Part shown: in pieces, positions 35,609-44,346 of the stretch | How positions within the stretch are numbered: position 1 is the stretch's first letter | Layout: each line of letters starts with the position of its first letter | From: Brevundimonas naejangsanensis DSM 23858 | GTDB taxonomy: Bacteria; Pseudomonadota; Alphaproteobacteria; Caulobacterales; Caulobacteraceae | NCBI RefSeq assembly: GCF_000421705.1 | Contig: NZ_ATXN01000004.1 | Coordinates: forward strand, 7,501-71,500 | DNA: 64,000 nt | Reading direction: 5' to 3' | Made by a program: the position numbers and the translations under genes | Notes under the pieces: generated by a model | The model's database searches: none | Seen by the model: only the letters and a program-made list of their open reading frames with translations | Told to the model about the DNA's origin: nothing

Positions 35609-37012
35609 ATGCCCCCCGTCGCCCCCTCCCGCCGACGTTTCCTCGCGGGCGCCGCCGCCCTGCCCCTGATCTGTGCAACGCCCGCGTTCGGCCGCGATGA
35701 GTCCGCCTCGGTTATCGGCCGCGCGCGCGCCCGAGTTTTGGCCCGCGTTCTGGCCCGCGTTCTGGCCATGTCCGACCTGCATTCGGCCTATGAGCGCAGC
35801 GCCCAGGTACTGGCCGCCCTGCGCGCCGAGGTGCGCAGCCAGCCGGTTCCGCACCTGATCGCTCTGGACGGCGACATCTTCGAGCATGGCAATGTCGTCT
35901 CGGTGCGGTCGCAGGGCGCGATCGACTGGGCCTTTCTGACCGCCCTGCCCTCCATCGCGCCGACGGTGGTCAATCTGGGCAACCATGACAACGATCTGAC
36001 GCCTGACCTGCACGACGTGGTCGCGAGAATGCGCGGGCTGGGGATCAGCGTCATCAGCAACATCATCGACGCGCGCACCGGTCAGCCCTACGCCCCCGCC
36101 GCAACCGAGATCGCCTTGGGCCAGCGACACCTGCGCATCATCGGATTCGGCACGAATTCGCTGAACACCTATCCCAAGGACAGCCGCGACTGGCTGTCGA
36201 TCCCCGACCCGACCGACTGGGCGCGCGCCCACCTGCCGCCGCTGCTGGACGGCGCAGACCTGACGCTGGTGATGAGCCACGCCGGCGTGGCGGGCGACCG
36301 GGGGATGCTGTCCGCCCTTCCCGACGGCGCCCTGATGATCGGCGGACACAACCATCTGCTGTTTCAGGAGCCGCTGGGCCGCGGCCTCTACGCCCACACC
36401 GGATCGTGGAACAACGCCTATACGGCGGCCGACTATCTCAGCGATGGAAGCGTTCGGGCCCAGTCACGCAGCATTACCCTGAACGGTCCCGCCGACCCGG
36501 CTCTGGCCGCCCTTATCCGCACGACGCTGGAGCAGCATCTGACCGTGCAGGAACGCGCCGTCCTGGGGACCAGTCCCGCCGCCCTGTCGCTGGGCGACAC
36601 CGGCCGCGCCGTGGCCGCCGCCTTCGCCCGTTTCGCCGGAGCCCAGGCGGGCTTCATCGGCCATACGACGCTGGGGACGGGCCTGCCCGCCGGGCCGGTC
36701 AGCCGCTACGCCTTCGACGCCGTCGTGCGGTTCGACGGCAAGCTGATGGCCGCCGAGGTTCCGGCCGCGCGCCTCAGCGAACTGACCGCCCTGGCCAATC
36801 AGGACCGCGTCATGCCCTTCGCGCGACGCACCGGCGACTTCGTCTACGGCGCGGTTCAGGGCGACGAGAAGCGCGATACGATCCGCATCGTCACCACCGA
36901 CTGGTGCGCCCTGAACCAGCAGGAGTATTTCGGTGTCGCCGATCTGGATTTCACCGAGGTTCCCGGCCCCGGCGTCAAGGCCGTCGCGGCGCAGGGCCTG
37001 TTGCAGGCCTGA
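35609..37012 (+). CDS. Tat-exported 5'-nucleotidase-like metallophosphatase
   Basis: The 467-residue protein starts with a twin-arginine signal (SRRRFLAGAAALPL) cleaved near TPAFG. A calcineurin-type phosphoesterase domain follows with all expected metal motifs in order: SDLHS, GDIFEHG, GNHDND, MSHAGV and GGHNH. The C-terminal third resembles the UshA/5'-nucleotidase substrate domain. AGGAGA precedes the ATG. Between signal and first motif (residues 41-52) the tetrapeptide ARVL occurs three times in a row, encoded by 12-base tandem repeats. It probably hydrolyses nucleotides or related phosphate esters in the periplasm; the exact substrate is not evident. Confidence 0.87.
   Translation: MPPVAPSRRRFLAGAAALPLICATPAFGRDESASVIGRARARVLARVLARVLAMSDLHSAYERSAQVLAALRAEVRSQPVPHLIALDGDIFEHGNVVSVRSQGAIDWAFLTALPSIAPTVVNLGNHDNDLTPDLHDVVARMRGLGISVISNIIDARTGQPYAPAATEIALGQRHLRIIGFGTNSLNTYPKDSRDWLSIPDPTDWARAHLPPLLDGADLTLVMSHAGVAGDRGMLSALPDGALMIGGHNHLLFQEPLGRGLYAHTGSWNNAYTAADYLSDGSVRAQSRSITLNGPADPALAALIRTTLEQHLTVQERAVLGTSPAALSLGDTGRAVAAAFARFAGAQAGFIGHTTLGTGLPAGPVSRYAFDAVVRFDGKLMAAEVPAARLSELTALANQDRVMPFARRTGDFVYGAVQGDEKRDTIRIVTTDWCALNQQEYFGVADLDFTEVPGPGVKAVAAQGLLQA
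35729..35764 (+). repeat. Three tandem 12-base repeats within the phosphatase gene
   Basis: The unit GCCCGCGTTCTG occurs exactly twice (35741-35752, 35753-35764) and once with two changes (35729-35740). Each unit encodes Ala-Arg-Val-Leu in frame, so unit gain or loss changes the linker by four residues without a frameshift. Confidence 0.85.
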
Positions 37013-37028
37013 ACGTCATACTTGAACG

Positions 37029-37841
37029 TCAGGCCGCCCGACGATAGGCCGAGGGCGACTTCACATAGAGGCCGCGCCGTCCCGCCACGGGTCTGAAGGC
37101 GATGCTGTCGCCGTCGGGGCGCTCGTCCATGCCCAGGAACAGGCAGCCGTCATCAACCAGCCGCCGCTCCAGCCCGTCCAGCAGACGAGGCCGTCGTTCA
37201 GGCGTCATGTCGCCGAGCACATGACGGCAGAAGATGATGTCGAAACGCCCCTCGTCGCGCGGCTCGTCCAGCAGATTGGCGCGTTTGAAGGTAATGGCTG
37301 CGCGCAGTTCCGGCAGCGCCCGCCACTGATCATCGACCTGCTCGAACCAGCGCAGCATGGTCCGCGCCGACAGCCCCCGCTGAATCTCGAAGGAGCTGTA
37401 GAGGCCCGACAAGGCCTTCTCGATCGCCTGACGCGACAGATCCGTGGCCAGCACCTCGACCCGCGCACCGGCCTCAAGGGCGGCGATGGCCAGCGAATAG
37501 GCTTCCTGACCCGAACCGGCGCCCGCCGACCAGATCCGCACCGGCCCGCCGCGCGCCGCCGTCAGGGCGGGCAAGAGCTCGCGCTCCAGCACTTCAAAGG
37601 TCGCCCGGTCGCGCCGGAACCAGGTCTCGCCGTTCAGCAGGGCCTCGATCACCCCCCAGCCGAGCGACGCCACCGGGCGGCTCCACAGGCTGGCCAGCAT
37701 GGCCTCGACGTTGTGATAGCCTTCACGGCGCGCGACCGGCCCCAGCCGATGTTCGGCCAGTTGCATCCGCTCTCGCGACAGGCGGTATCCCGCGCGCGAG
37801 GCCAGCAGAGCTTGAAGACGTTCAAAATCCTCCGGCGTCAT
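37029..37841 (-). CDS. cheR: CheR-type chemoreceptor glutamate methyltransferase
   Basis: CheR uses S-adenosylmethionine to methylate glutamates on chemoreceptors. The 270-residue protein has the N-terminal all-alpha domain with GYRLSRERMQLAEHRLGPV, the hallmark LLNGETWFRRD, the SAM loop IWSAGAGSGQEAYSLAI and a FDIIFCRHVLGDM motif. It overlaps the upstream CheY-like gene by four bases (ATGA). No receptor, CheA or CheW gene lies here, so it is an orphan CheR joined to a receiver and to chpT instead. It may methylate receptors encoded elsewhere. Confidence 0.9.
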   Translation of the reverse strand: MTPEDFERLQALLASRAGYRLSRERMQLAEHRLGPVARREGYHNVEAMLASLWSRPVASLGWGVIEALLNGETWFRRDRATFEVLERELLPALTAARGGPVRIWSAGAGSGQEAYSLAIAALEAGARVEVLATDLSRQAIEKALSGLYSSFEIQRGLSARTMLRWFEQVDDQWRALPELRAAITFKRANLLDEPRDEGRFDIIFCRHVLGDMTPERRPRLLDGLERRLVDDGCLFLGMDERPDGDSIAFRPVAGRRGLYVKSPSAYRRAA

Positions 37842-38230
37842 GACGGCGACTGAATCGCTCCCACTTCGGCGAGCTTGGACTGCAGGATGTCGCCGTCGAA
37901 CGGCTTCATAACATATTCGTCCGCCCCGGCGGACAGGGCTTCGGCGATGCGGTCGGCGCGCGTCTCGACCGAGCAGAACAGCACCTTGGGATCGCGCCCG
38001 TCGGGCAGGGCGCGCAGGCGGCCCAGAAAGGTCATCCCGTCCATGATCGGCATCTGCCAGTCCAACAGCACCACGTCCGGCATGGCGCCGACGCAGACCT
38101 CCAGCGCCTCGGCGCCGTCAGCCGCCTCCTGCACCTCAAAGGCGAGGTCTTCGAGGATGCGACGGGCCACCTTGCGGATGATCCGGCTGTCATCGACGAT
38201 CAGACAGGTCTTGGGGTCCACGGGACTCAT
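37838..38230 (-). CDS. Single-domain CheY-like response regulator
   Basis: The 130-residue receiver has the acidic pair in IVDDSRIIRKV, the phosphoacceptor aspartate in VLLDWQMPIMDG, the conserved Ser in FCSVETRAD and the lysine in MKPFDGD. There is no output domain, so it acts by protein-protein contact. It sits between chpT (70 bases upstream) and cheR (four-base overlap). Receiver-only proteins in Caulobacterales act on flagellar motors or as phosphorelay partners; which applies here is not known. Its position suggests it could exchange phosphate with ChpT. Confidence 0.92.
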   Translation of the reverse strand: MSPVDPKTCLIVDDSRIIRKVARRILEDLAFEVQEAADGAEALEVCVGAMPDVVLLDWQMPIMDGMTFLGRLRALPDGRDPKVLFCSVETRADRIAEALSAGADEYVMKPFDGDILQSKLAEVGAIQSPS

Positions 38231-38299
38231 TCTCGCGAAAAGCGAATAACGACGATATTCACGTCAGAATGGTCTGACGCCGGTTAACGGAAGGTTGGC

Positions 38300-39004
38300 T
38301 CAGTCCGCCAGAGGCAGGCGGACGATCAAGGCGACGCGGCCGTCCTCGACCGTGGTCTCCAGCCGCCCTCCGGCGTCGCAGGCCGTCAGCCACAGCCAGT
38401 AGGGCTGAATCCACTGCCCGGCCAGACCCTCCGTCAGACGTTCGCCCTTCAGTCCGGTCAGGGCCTCTGCCTTGAGCCGCGCCCGCGCGCCTTCGGCCGA
38501 GCCGATCAGGATCAGCTGGCCGCCTTCGCGCCGCACGGCGACCGTGGCCGCTCCGCCCATCGGCAGGGCGCCGACCGTCAGATAGGCCAGGTTCAGCAGG
38601 GCGCGCGCCTGAAGCTTGGTAAAGGTCTCCTCGCCGACGCGCCAATCCAGCGTCGCCCGCCCGCCATCGGTCAGGCCGGTCAGCAGGCCGTGCAGTTCAG
38701 TGCCGGAAAACTGTTCGCTGGAGGTGGCCGCGCCAAAGGCCACGCGGGCGAAATGGACCAGGGCCACCATCTTGGCCGCGCTCTGCCGGATCAGCCCCAG
38801 CGCATCATCGCGCATGTCCTGAGCGCTCGGGTCGTCCAACAGGTCCAGCCCCGACATGACCGCGCCCGCCGGGCTGATGAAGTCATGGCACAGCTTGGCG
38901 GCGATGAAGGCGGCCAGTTCGGCCCCATCGACAGGCAGACTGGCGACAGGCAGGTCGGCGATGGAAGGCGATGAAGTCAGGTCGGACACGGCGTTCGGCG
39001 GCAT
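38300..39004 (-). CDS. chpT: Histidine phosphotransferase ChpT
   Basis: ChpT passes phosphate from the hybrid kinase CckA to the cell-cycle regulators CtrA and CpdR in Caulobacter. The 234-residue product keeps the four-helix dimerisation part with the phosphorylated histidine in AAKLCHDFISPAGAVMSGLD (KLCHDFISPAGAVMSGLDLL) and the following DPSAQDMRDDALGLI. It also keeps the degenerate ATPase-like C-terminal domain (RARLKAEALTGLKGE, EGLAGQW). ATG 39004 is preferred over an upstream ATG at 39064 because it gives a family-like N-terminus. The promoter region contains one TTAACC CtrA-type half-site. Its presence is a strong marker of Alphaproteobacteria and fits Caulobacterales. Confidence 0.93.
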   Translation of the reverse strand: MPPNAVSDLTSSPSIADLPVASLPVDGAELAAFIAAKLCHDFISPAGAVMSGLDLLDDPSAQDMRDDALGLIRQSAAKMVALVHFARVAFGAATSSEQFSGTELHGLLTGLTDGGRATLDWRVGEETFTKLQARALLNLAYLTVGALPMGGAATVAVRREGGQLILIGSAEGARARLKAEALTGLKGERLTEGLAGQWIQPYWLWLTACDAGGRLETTVEDGRVALIVRLPLAD

Positions 39005-39081
39005 GGTTTGCAAAAGGTTAAGGCCAAGGTGGCCTGATTTGCCGGTTCTTGAAACCGGCCGCATGGGTTATCGGGTGCGGC

Positions 39082-39891
39082 ATGACCGTCCCCGCCTCCC
39101 CCTCCGCCTTCGCCGAACTTGAAGACGACCTCGTCTCGGGACGGCTGACCGAAGCCCTGGCCGACATCGCCGAAGAGGCGGCCCAGCTGATCCTGCCCTA
39201 CTGGCGCGCCGGGACGACGGCCGAGATCAAGGCCGATGACAGCCCCGTCACCGCCGCCGACCGCGCCGCCGAGGCGCTGATCCTTGAACGTCTGACCGCC
39301 CGCTGGCCCCAGGTTCAGGCTGTCGCCGAAGAGGCCGCCGCCGCCGACGGCCTGCCCCCCTCGGTCGGCGAGTGGTTCTGGCTGATCGATCCGCTGGACG
39401 GCACCAAGGGCTTCATCCAGGGCCGCGAGAGCTACACCGTCAACATCGCCTTGGTGCGAGCCGACGCCCCGGTCGCGGGCGTGGTGACGGCGCCCGCCCT
39501 GGCCCTGACCTGGCGCTCGGTCGCGCGGGGCGAAGGGGCCCAGCGCCGCGCCTTTGGAGAAGCCTGGAAACCGGCGCGGGTGCGCGAACGCCCGCAGGAC
39601 GCAACCGCCCTGGTCAGCCATAGCATCAGCGACGAGGACGCCGAGCGCCTGGCCGGACGCAACGGCTGCCGTCTGTGGCAGGGCATGGATTCCTCGTTGA
39701 AATTCTGCCTGATCGCCGAGGGTCGCTACGACGCCTATCCCCGCACCGGCCCGACCTGCGAATGGGACACCGCTGCGGGTCAGGCGGTGCTGGAGGCGGC
39801 CGGCGGCCGCGTCCTGGCCGAGGACGGCCGCCCTCTGGCCTATGGCAAGCCCGGCTTCCTGAACGGCCCCTTCTCGGCCATCGGCGCCTGA
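39082..39891 (+). CDS. cysQ: 3'(2'),5'-bisphosphate nucleotidase CysQ
   Basis: CysQ removes the 3'-phosphate of PAP/PAPS, preventing inhibitor build-up during sulfate assimilation. The 269-residue member of the inositol monophosphatase superfamily has DDSPVTAADRAAE, EEAAAAD, the metal motif WLIDPLDGTKGFIQGRESYT and the CysQ-typical GMDSSLKFCLIAEGRYDAYPR (SSLKFCLIAEGRYDAYPR). The second metal motif is CEWDTAAGQAVLEAAGG. ATG 39082 begins the protein; an upstream TTG is less likely. The gene is divergent from chpT with a short shared promoter region and convergent with the aldo-keto reductase gene. Confidence 0.92.
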   Translation: MTVPASPSAFAELEDDLVSGRLTEALADIAEEAAQLILPYWRAGTTAEIKADDSPVTAADRAAEALILERLTARWPQVQAVAEEAAAADGLPPSVGEWFWLIDPLDGTKGFIQGRESYTVNIALVRADAPVAGVVTAPALALTWRSVARGEGAQRRAFGEAWKPARVRERPQDATALVSHSISDEDAERLAGRNGCRLWQGMDSSLKFCLIAEGRYDAYPRTGPTCEWDTAAGQAVLEAAGGRVLAEDGRPLAYGKPGFLNGPFSAIGA

Positions 39892-39897
39892 AGCGCC

Positions 39898-40785
39898 TCA
39901 GACCTGGGCGTCGACGCGGGCCATCTCGATCTGAGCCGACAGACCTGCGGGCAGGTCGCGCTCCGGCGTCGCCGCCAGCGCCTCCAGCTCCGCGCGGTCG
40001 CGCGGGCGGATCAGGGCGCTGGACACGCCCGGATCGGTCAGGGCGTAGGCCAGGCAGATAGCCTCGGCGGTCCAGCCCCGCGTCTGATGCAGGAAGGCGA
40101 AGGAGCCGCGCTGCGCTTCTTCCGCCGGTCCCCGCCCGCCCAGGCCGAACAGGCCGCGCTTTCTGGGCGCCCCGGCTTCCGCCGCCTTGCGTTCGGTCGA
40201 CAGGCTGTCGGGAAAATAACCGTAGACGAACAGGTTCATCTGCCGCTCCAGCGCGGCCCGCATCCGGGCGCGCACCCGCCATTCGATATTGGCGTGGAAG
40301 GGGGTGAACAGGGCGTCGAACGCCCCGGTCGAAACATAGAGGTCGCTCACCTCTTCATCGCCCGCCACGCCCAGCATCCGCACATGGCCCGCCTTGCGGA
40401 TCGTCTTCAGCGCCGTCAGCGCGGCCTGCGGCAGTTCATTCTCGCCCGGCCGGTCCAGCACGGCCAGATCGAACCAACCCAGCCCCGAGGCGTGCAGCCC
40501 CTGCTCGATCTCTCGCCCCAGGCTGATCGGCGAAAAATCGCGCCCGGCGCCCAGGTTCACGCTGGCGATGATCAGACGCCGCTCGACATGGCCCAGGGCC
40601 TCGCCCGCCGCCTGCAACAGCGCCGGGTCGACGCTGTCGAAATGGTAGGCGTTGATGCCCGCCTCCAGGCCCGCGAAGATCATCTGACGCACATGCGCCG
40701 CGCCGCGCGCCGTCACATCCGCCCCCAGGCATAAAGTCAGGTTGGAGACGGCCGCCCCCGATGTTCCGAAGGGGCGATAGCGCAT
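39898..40785 (-). CDS. Aldo/keto reductase-fold protein lacking most catalytic residues
   Basis: The 295-residue sequence follows the AKR barrel plan (MRYRPFGTSGAAVSNLTLC start, AGINAYHFDS, SLGREIEQGLHASGLGWFDL, KAGHVRMLGVA, LIRPRDRAELEAL end). However, the AKR tetrad is largely gone. The Asp is kept in HFDS, but the Tyr of the usual DTAxxYG motif, the Lys of IATK (here IASV) and the His of LLHRPD (here VLDRPG) are replaced. An insertion rich in Gly and Lys (about residues 205-235) is also unusual. It may be a non-catalytic or altered enzyme. It lies four bases downstream of bolA. Confidence 0.75.
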   Translation of the reverse strand: MRYRPFGTSGAAVSNLTLCLGADVTARGAAHVRQMIFAGLEAGINAYHFDSVDPALLQAAGEALGHVERRLIIASVNLGAGRDFSPISLGREIEQGLHASGLGWFDLAVLDRPGENELPQAALTALKTIRKAGHVRMLGVAGDEEVSDLYVSTGAFDALFTPFHANIEWRVRARMRAALERQMNLFVYGYFPDSLSTERKAAEAGAPRKRGLFGLGGRGPAEEAQRGSFAFLHQTRGWTAEAICLAYALTDPGVSSALIRPRDRAELEALAATPERDLPAGLSAQIEMARVDAQV

Positions 40786-40788
40786 CGA

Positions 40789-41031
40789 TCAGCCCGCCTC
40801 GGCCGGGGCGGAGGTCTCCAGCGCCAGGGCGTGCAGTTCGCCGCCCATCTTGCCCTTCAGGGCGGCGTAGACCAGTTGGTGCTGACGCACCCGGTTCAGA
40901 CCGCGAAACGCCTCTGACACGATGCGGGCGCGATAGTGGTCGCCGTCGCCGGCCAGATCCTCGATGGCGATGTCCGCGTCGGGGAAAGCCTCGGTCAGAT
41001 GGGCGCGAAGATCGTCGGCGGACATGGGCAT
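40789..41031 (-). CDS. bolA: BolA/IbaG family protein
   Basis: The 80-residue protein contains the BolA fold and signature: LRAHLTEAFPDADIAIEDL, GDGDHYRARIVSEAFRG, then NRVRQHQLVYAALKGKM and HALALET. BolA proteins pair with monothiol glutaredoxins to bind [2Fe-2S] clusters and affect iron homeostasis and cell shape. The open frame runs further upstream into the GNAT gene region, but only the part from 41031 (or the ATG two codons later) is BolA-like. It precedes the degenerate AKR by three bases. Confidence 0.9.
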   Translation of the reverse strand: MPMSADDLRAHLTEAFPDADIAIEDLAGDGDHYRARIVSEAFRGLNRVRQHQLVYAALKGKMGGELHALALETSAPAEAG

Positions 41032-41086
41032 GATGAAAGCACTCCGGAAGGCGACGGGCCGGCGAACCGGCCCGAGAATGTAAAGC

Positions 41087-41653
41087 TTACCCGGCCCCGC
41101 CGGTCCTGTCAGCCGCCCCTCCGACCGCCTCGACCAGCCCGCCTTTGGGCCGCTCGAACAGGGTGACGACCGAGCCCTTGTAGTCGGCATGACCATAGGG
41201 GCGGTAGCCGACCCGTTCGGCCAGTCGGATGGAGGCAGCGTTGTCGGGCGAGATCATGCAGACGGTGCGCGGCTCCGATCTGTGCTGGTCGGTCCAGCCC
41301 AGCGCCGCCTGCAGGGCCTCGCGCGCCATGCTGCGCCCCTGAAAGGCCGGCGCCACGCCCCAGCCCAGCTCCGGCGCGTCGAACGGCGGCGCCATGTCGC
41401 GACGATAGTCCAACACGCCGACGCTGCCGACATAGGCTCCCGTCGCCGTCTCGCGGATCGACCAGTTGCCGTAGCCCTTGACCTGCCAGTGGCCGACATC
41501 GCGCAGCAGGCGGAACCAGACCTCCTCCTCCGACAGGCCGCGCCCCATGATGTGGCGGGTGAAGCCGGCGTCGGCCCACAGGGCGGTCAGGTCATCCATG
41601 TCGCCCACGGCGACGGGCGTCAGCGTCAAACGCTCGGTCGAAAGAACGGTCAC
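41087..41653 (-). CDS. GNAT-family N-acetyltransferase (RimJ/RimL type)
   Basis: The 188-residue protein starts [21 protein letters not shown] and has [40 protein letters not shown] (acetyl-CoA pyrophosphate loop) and [17 protein letters not shown], the standard RimJ/RimL order. The C-terminus is Gly/Ala-rich. It overlaps the radC stop by four bases. The acceptor substrate cannot be inferred. Confidence 0.87.
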   Translation of the reverse strand: MTVLSTERLTLTPVAVGDMDDLTALWADAGFTRHIMGRGLSEEEVWFRLLRDVGHWQVKGYGNWSIRETATGAYVGSVGVLDYRRDMAPPFDAPELGWGVAPAFQGRSMAREALQAALGWTDQHRSEPRTVCMISPDNAASIRLAERVGYRPYGHADYKGSVVTLFERPKGGLVEAVGGAADRTGGAG

Positions 41654-42393
41654 ATCAGTCCCAGTTGCTTAAAGCTGGCCACGCCTTCGCGGCCGACGAT
41701 CAGATGGTCATGGACGGTAAGGCTGAGGGCGCGGGCCGCCTCGATCACCTGTTTGGTCATGTCGATGTCCGCCCGGCTGGGCGTCGGATCGCCCGAGGGG
41801 TGGTTGTGGACGATGATCATGGCGCTGGCCGACAGCTCCAGCGCCCGACGCACCACCTCGCGCGGATAGACAGGGGCGTGATCGACCGTGCCCCGGTTCT
41901 GGATTTCGTCGAGGATCAGCTGGTTCTTCTTGTCGAGATAGAGGACGCGGAACTGCTCGCGCGGTTCGTGCTGCAGCGACAGCCGCACATAGGCAAGCAA
42001 CGCCGTCCATGACGAGATGACGGTGCGCCGGTTCGCCTCCTCCTTGGCCACCCGGCGGGAGACCTCATGCAGGGCCGCCAGGTCCAGCGCCGTCTCGGCG
42101 CCCACCCCCTTGGCCCGACCGCGCGAGTCCTCGGCCTTGACCGTCATCAGATCCTCAACCGAGGCCGCCAGCACCGCCGCCAACGAGCCGAACCGGGTCA
42201 GCAGGGCCTTGGCCACCGGCTTGACGTCGCCCTGCGGCTGACTGCGGAACAGGAACAGCTCCAGCAGCTCATAGTCCGGCAGATGATGAATGCCCGCCGT
42301 GCGTGCGCGTTCGCGCAGCCGCTCGCGATGCCCGGCGTGGTGCGGCCTGGCCTTCGGTGGTTCCGGCGATTTTTCTGGCGGTTGATCGAGCAT
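41650..42393 (-). CDS. radC: RadC-family JAMM protein
   Basis: The 247-residue protein has an N-terminal helix-hairpin-helix-like region ([34 protein letters not shown], e.g. [14 protein letters not shown]) and a C-terminal JAMM/MPN domain. The metal motif is [20 protein letters not shown], with the upstream [18 protein letters not shown]. RadC was once assigned to DNA repair, but that role is not supported by later work; its activity is unresolved. It is in a run radC-GNAT, just downstream of map. Confidence 0.93.
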   Translation of the reverse strand: MLDQPPEKSPEPPKARPHHAGHRERLRERARTAGIHHLPDYELLELFLFRSQPQGDVKPVAKALLTRFGSLAAVLAASVEDLMTVKAEDSRGRAKGVGAETALDLAALHEVSRRVAKEEANRRTVISSWTALLAYVRLSLQHEPREQFRVLYLDKKNQLILDEIQNRGTVDHAPVYPREVVRRALELSASAMIIVHNHPSGDPTPSRADIDMTKQVIEAARALSLTVHDHLIVGREGVASFKQLGLM

Positions 42394-42418
42394 CAGCCCC
42401 CCCCGAGGGGAGACTAGC

Positions 42419-43240
42419 TCAGAATTTCGGGCGGAACAGGCCCTTGGGCGAGGCGGTGAAGATTTCCAGCCCGTCCTCGGTCACGCCGATCGAGTGTTCG
42501 CATTGCGACGACAGCGATTTATCGCGGGTCACGGCGGTCCAGCCGTCCGACAGCACCTTCACCGCAGGCTTGCCCAGGTTCACCATCGGCTCGACCGTGA
42601 AGAACATGCCCGGCTTCAGCACCGCGCCCTCGCCGCGACGGCCGTAGTGCAGAACGTTGGGGCTGTCGTGGAAGACCCGGCCGATGCCGTGGCCGCAGAA
42701 GTCGCGCACCACGCTCATGCGCTGGGCCTCGACGAACTTCTGGATGGCGTAGCCGATGTCGCCGAAGGTGTTCCCCGGCTTGATCTGGGCCAGACCCAGG
42801 TCCAGCGACTCATAGGTGACGTCGATCAACCGCTTGGCGCGGGCGTTGATCTCGCCGACCGGATACATGCGGCTCGAATCGCCGTGCCAACCGTCGACAA
42901 TGACCGTGTGGTCGATGTTGACGATGTCGCCTTCCTTCAGGACCTTGTCGCCGGGAATGCCGTGGCAGACGACGTGGTTGATCGAGGTGCAGACCGTCTT
43001 GGTATAGCCCTTGTAGCCCAGGCAGGCGGGCGTGCCGCCGTTGTCCAGGGTGAACTCGCGCACCAGATCGTCCAGCTCGCCCGTGGTCACGCCCGGCTTC
43101 ACGTGCTCGCCGATCATGTCCAGCGCCTCGGCGACCAGACGGCCCGCCTTGCGCATGCCCTCGAACCCTTCCGCGTCATAGATGCGAATCTCGTGGCTGC
43201 GGACGAAGACGTCGGTTTCCAGGTCAGGGGTCTCGTACAT
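42419..43240 (-). CDS. map: Methionine aminopeptidase, type I
   Basis: Map removes the initiator methionine from nascent proteins. The 273-residue product has the pita-bread fold with metal ligands in [19 protein letters not shown] (Asp, Asp), [18 protein letters not shown] (His), [10 protein letters not shown] (Glu) and [17 protein letters not shown] (Glu). [24 protein letters not shown] ([12 protein letters not shown]) forms the substrate pocket. It is upstream of radC with a 25-base gap. It is expected to be essential unless a second copy exists. Confidence 0.97.
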   Translation of the reverse strand: MYETPDLETDVFVRSHEIRIYDAEGFEGMRKAGRLVAEALDMIGEHVKPGVTTGELDDLVREFTLDNGGTPACLGYKGYTKTVCTSINHVVCHGIPGDKVLKEGDIVNIDHTVIVDGWHGDSSRMYPVGEINARAKRLIDVTYESLDLGLAQIKPGNTFGDIGYAIQKFVEAQRMSVVRDFCGHGIGRVFHDSPNVLHYGRRGEGAVLKPGMFFTVEPMVNLGKPAVKVLSDGWTAVTRDKSLSSQCEHSIGVTEDGLEIFTASPKGLFRPKF

Positions 43241-43391
43241 GCTCGGCTTTCGGGGAGGCGCGCGCTCCGCAATCAGGCGGATCGGGCGAAGAAACGACTT
43301 TCAGAACTTCAGATGGTCAGACTAGCACAAAACCTCAAGCCCGTCAGGGTTCGCCGCTGACGCAAGGGCCCTCGTTTCCTATCTAGGCGCC

Positions 43392-44162
43392 ATGTCCCAG
43401 CCCCAGCCCTCTCCCACCGCCGCCGTCCTGATCATCGGCGACGAAATCCTGTCGGGCCGCACCCGCGACACCAATCTGAACACCCTGGCCCGCTTCCTGG
43501 CGCCGCTGAGGGTCGACCTGATGGAGGCGCGGGTGGTCGGCGACCGTCAGGACCAGATCGTCGCGGCCCTGAACGCCCTGCGCGCAGCACACGACTATGT
43601 CTTCACCACCGGCGGCATCGGCCCGACCCATGACGACATCACCGCCGATGCGGTCGGCGCCGCCTTCGGCGTGCCGGTGAATGAACACCCTGAGGCGCTC
43701 GCCATCCTCGAGCGCCGCTATGCGCCCGGAGAGTTCAACGCCGCCCGGCGCCGCATGGCCCGCGTGCCCGAAGGCGGCGTCCTGATCGCCAATCCCGTCA
43801 GCGACGCGCCGGGCTTTCAGGTCGACAATGTCTTCGTCATGGCGGGCGTGCCCAAGATCATGGAGGCCATGCTGGACGACGTGGCCCCGCGCCTGAAGAC
43901 CGGCGCCCCGGTGCACAGCCGCGCCCTTCGCGTCACCGGTGTCGGCGAGGGCGCCGTGGCCGACATCCTGCGCGCCGCCGCCGAGGCGCGCCCCCACCTG
44001 TCCTTCGGCTCCTATCCCTTCGGCTTCAGCAGCGGACATACCGCCGACGAGGTCGGAACCCAGCTGGTGATCCGAGGTCGAGATCAAGCTGAAGTTGACG
44101 CAGCGGAACATGATTTATCTGCCGAACTGCGTTCTTCGGGCATCATAATTGCCGCTACGTAA
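43392..44162 (+). CDS. CinA/MoaB-like molybdopterin-binding domain protein
   Basis: The 256-residue protein matches the N-terminal half of CinA: AAVLIIGDEILSGRTRDTNL, VVGDRQDQIVAALN, and FTTGGIGPTHDDITADAVGAAFG (TTGGIGPTHDDITADAVG), followed by PVSDAPGFQVDNVFVMAGVP. The C-terminal nicotinamide-nucleotide amidohydrolase domain of full CinA is absent, which is common for this group. In CinA this domain acts as an ADP-ribose pyrophosphatase; the function of short forms is less clear. It is divergent from map. Confidence 0.88.
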   Translation: MSQPQPSPTAAVLIIGDEILSGRTRDTNLNTLARFLAPLRVDLMEARVVGDRQDQIVAALNALRAAHDYVFTTGGIGPTHDDITADAVGAAFGVPVNEHPEALAILERRYAPGEFNAARRRMARVPEGGVLIANPVSDAPGFQVDNVFVMAGVPKIMEAMLDDVAPRLKTGAPVHSRALRVTGVGEGAVADILRAAAEARPHLSFGSYPFGFSSGHTADEVGTQLVIRGRDQAEVDAAEHDLSAELRSSGIIIAAT

Positions 44163-44346
44163 CCTCACCAAGGTGTGAAATTGCGCGCCTTTTGCGCCAC
44201 GCTTTTGCCGGGAAGCCGTCCGACACCAGCCTTGGACGCAACGCTTTCATGACACGGACGCTGTGGTGAACAGCGTGGCGGCTCTCCCCGAACCAAGGCC
44301 GTCCGCCTTTTTTCAATGGTCGGCCCACGACATAGGTGAAGCGTAA

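Noticed and set aside
39005..39081. CtrA-binding site in the chpT/cysQ promoter region
   Set aside because: Only a single TTAACC half-site is present; the full TTAA-N7-TTAA pattern is missing, so it was not listed as a feature.
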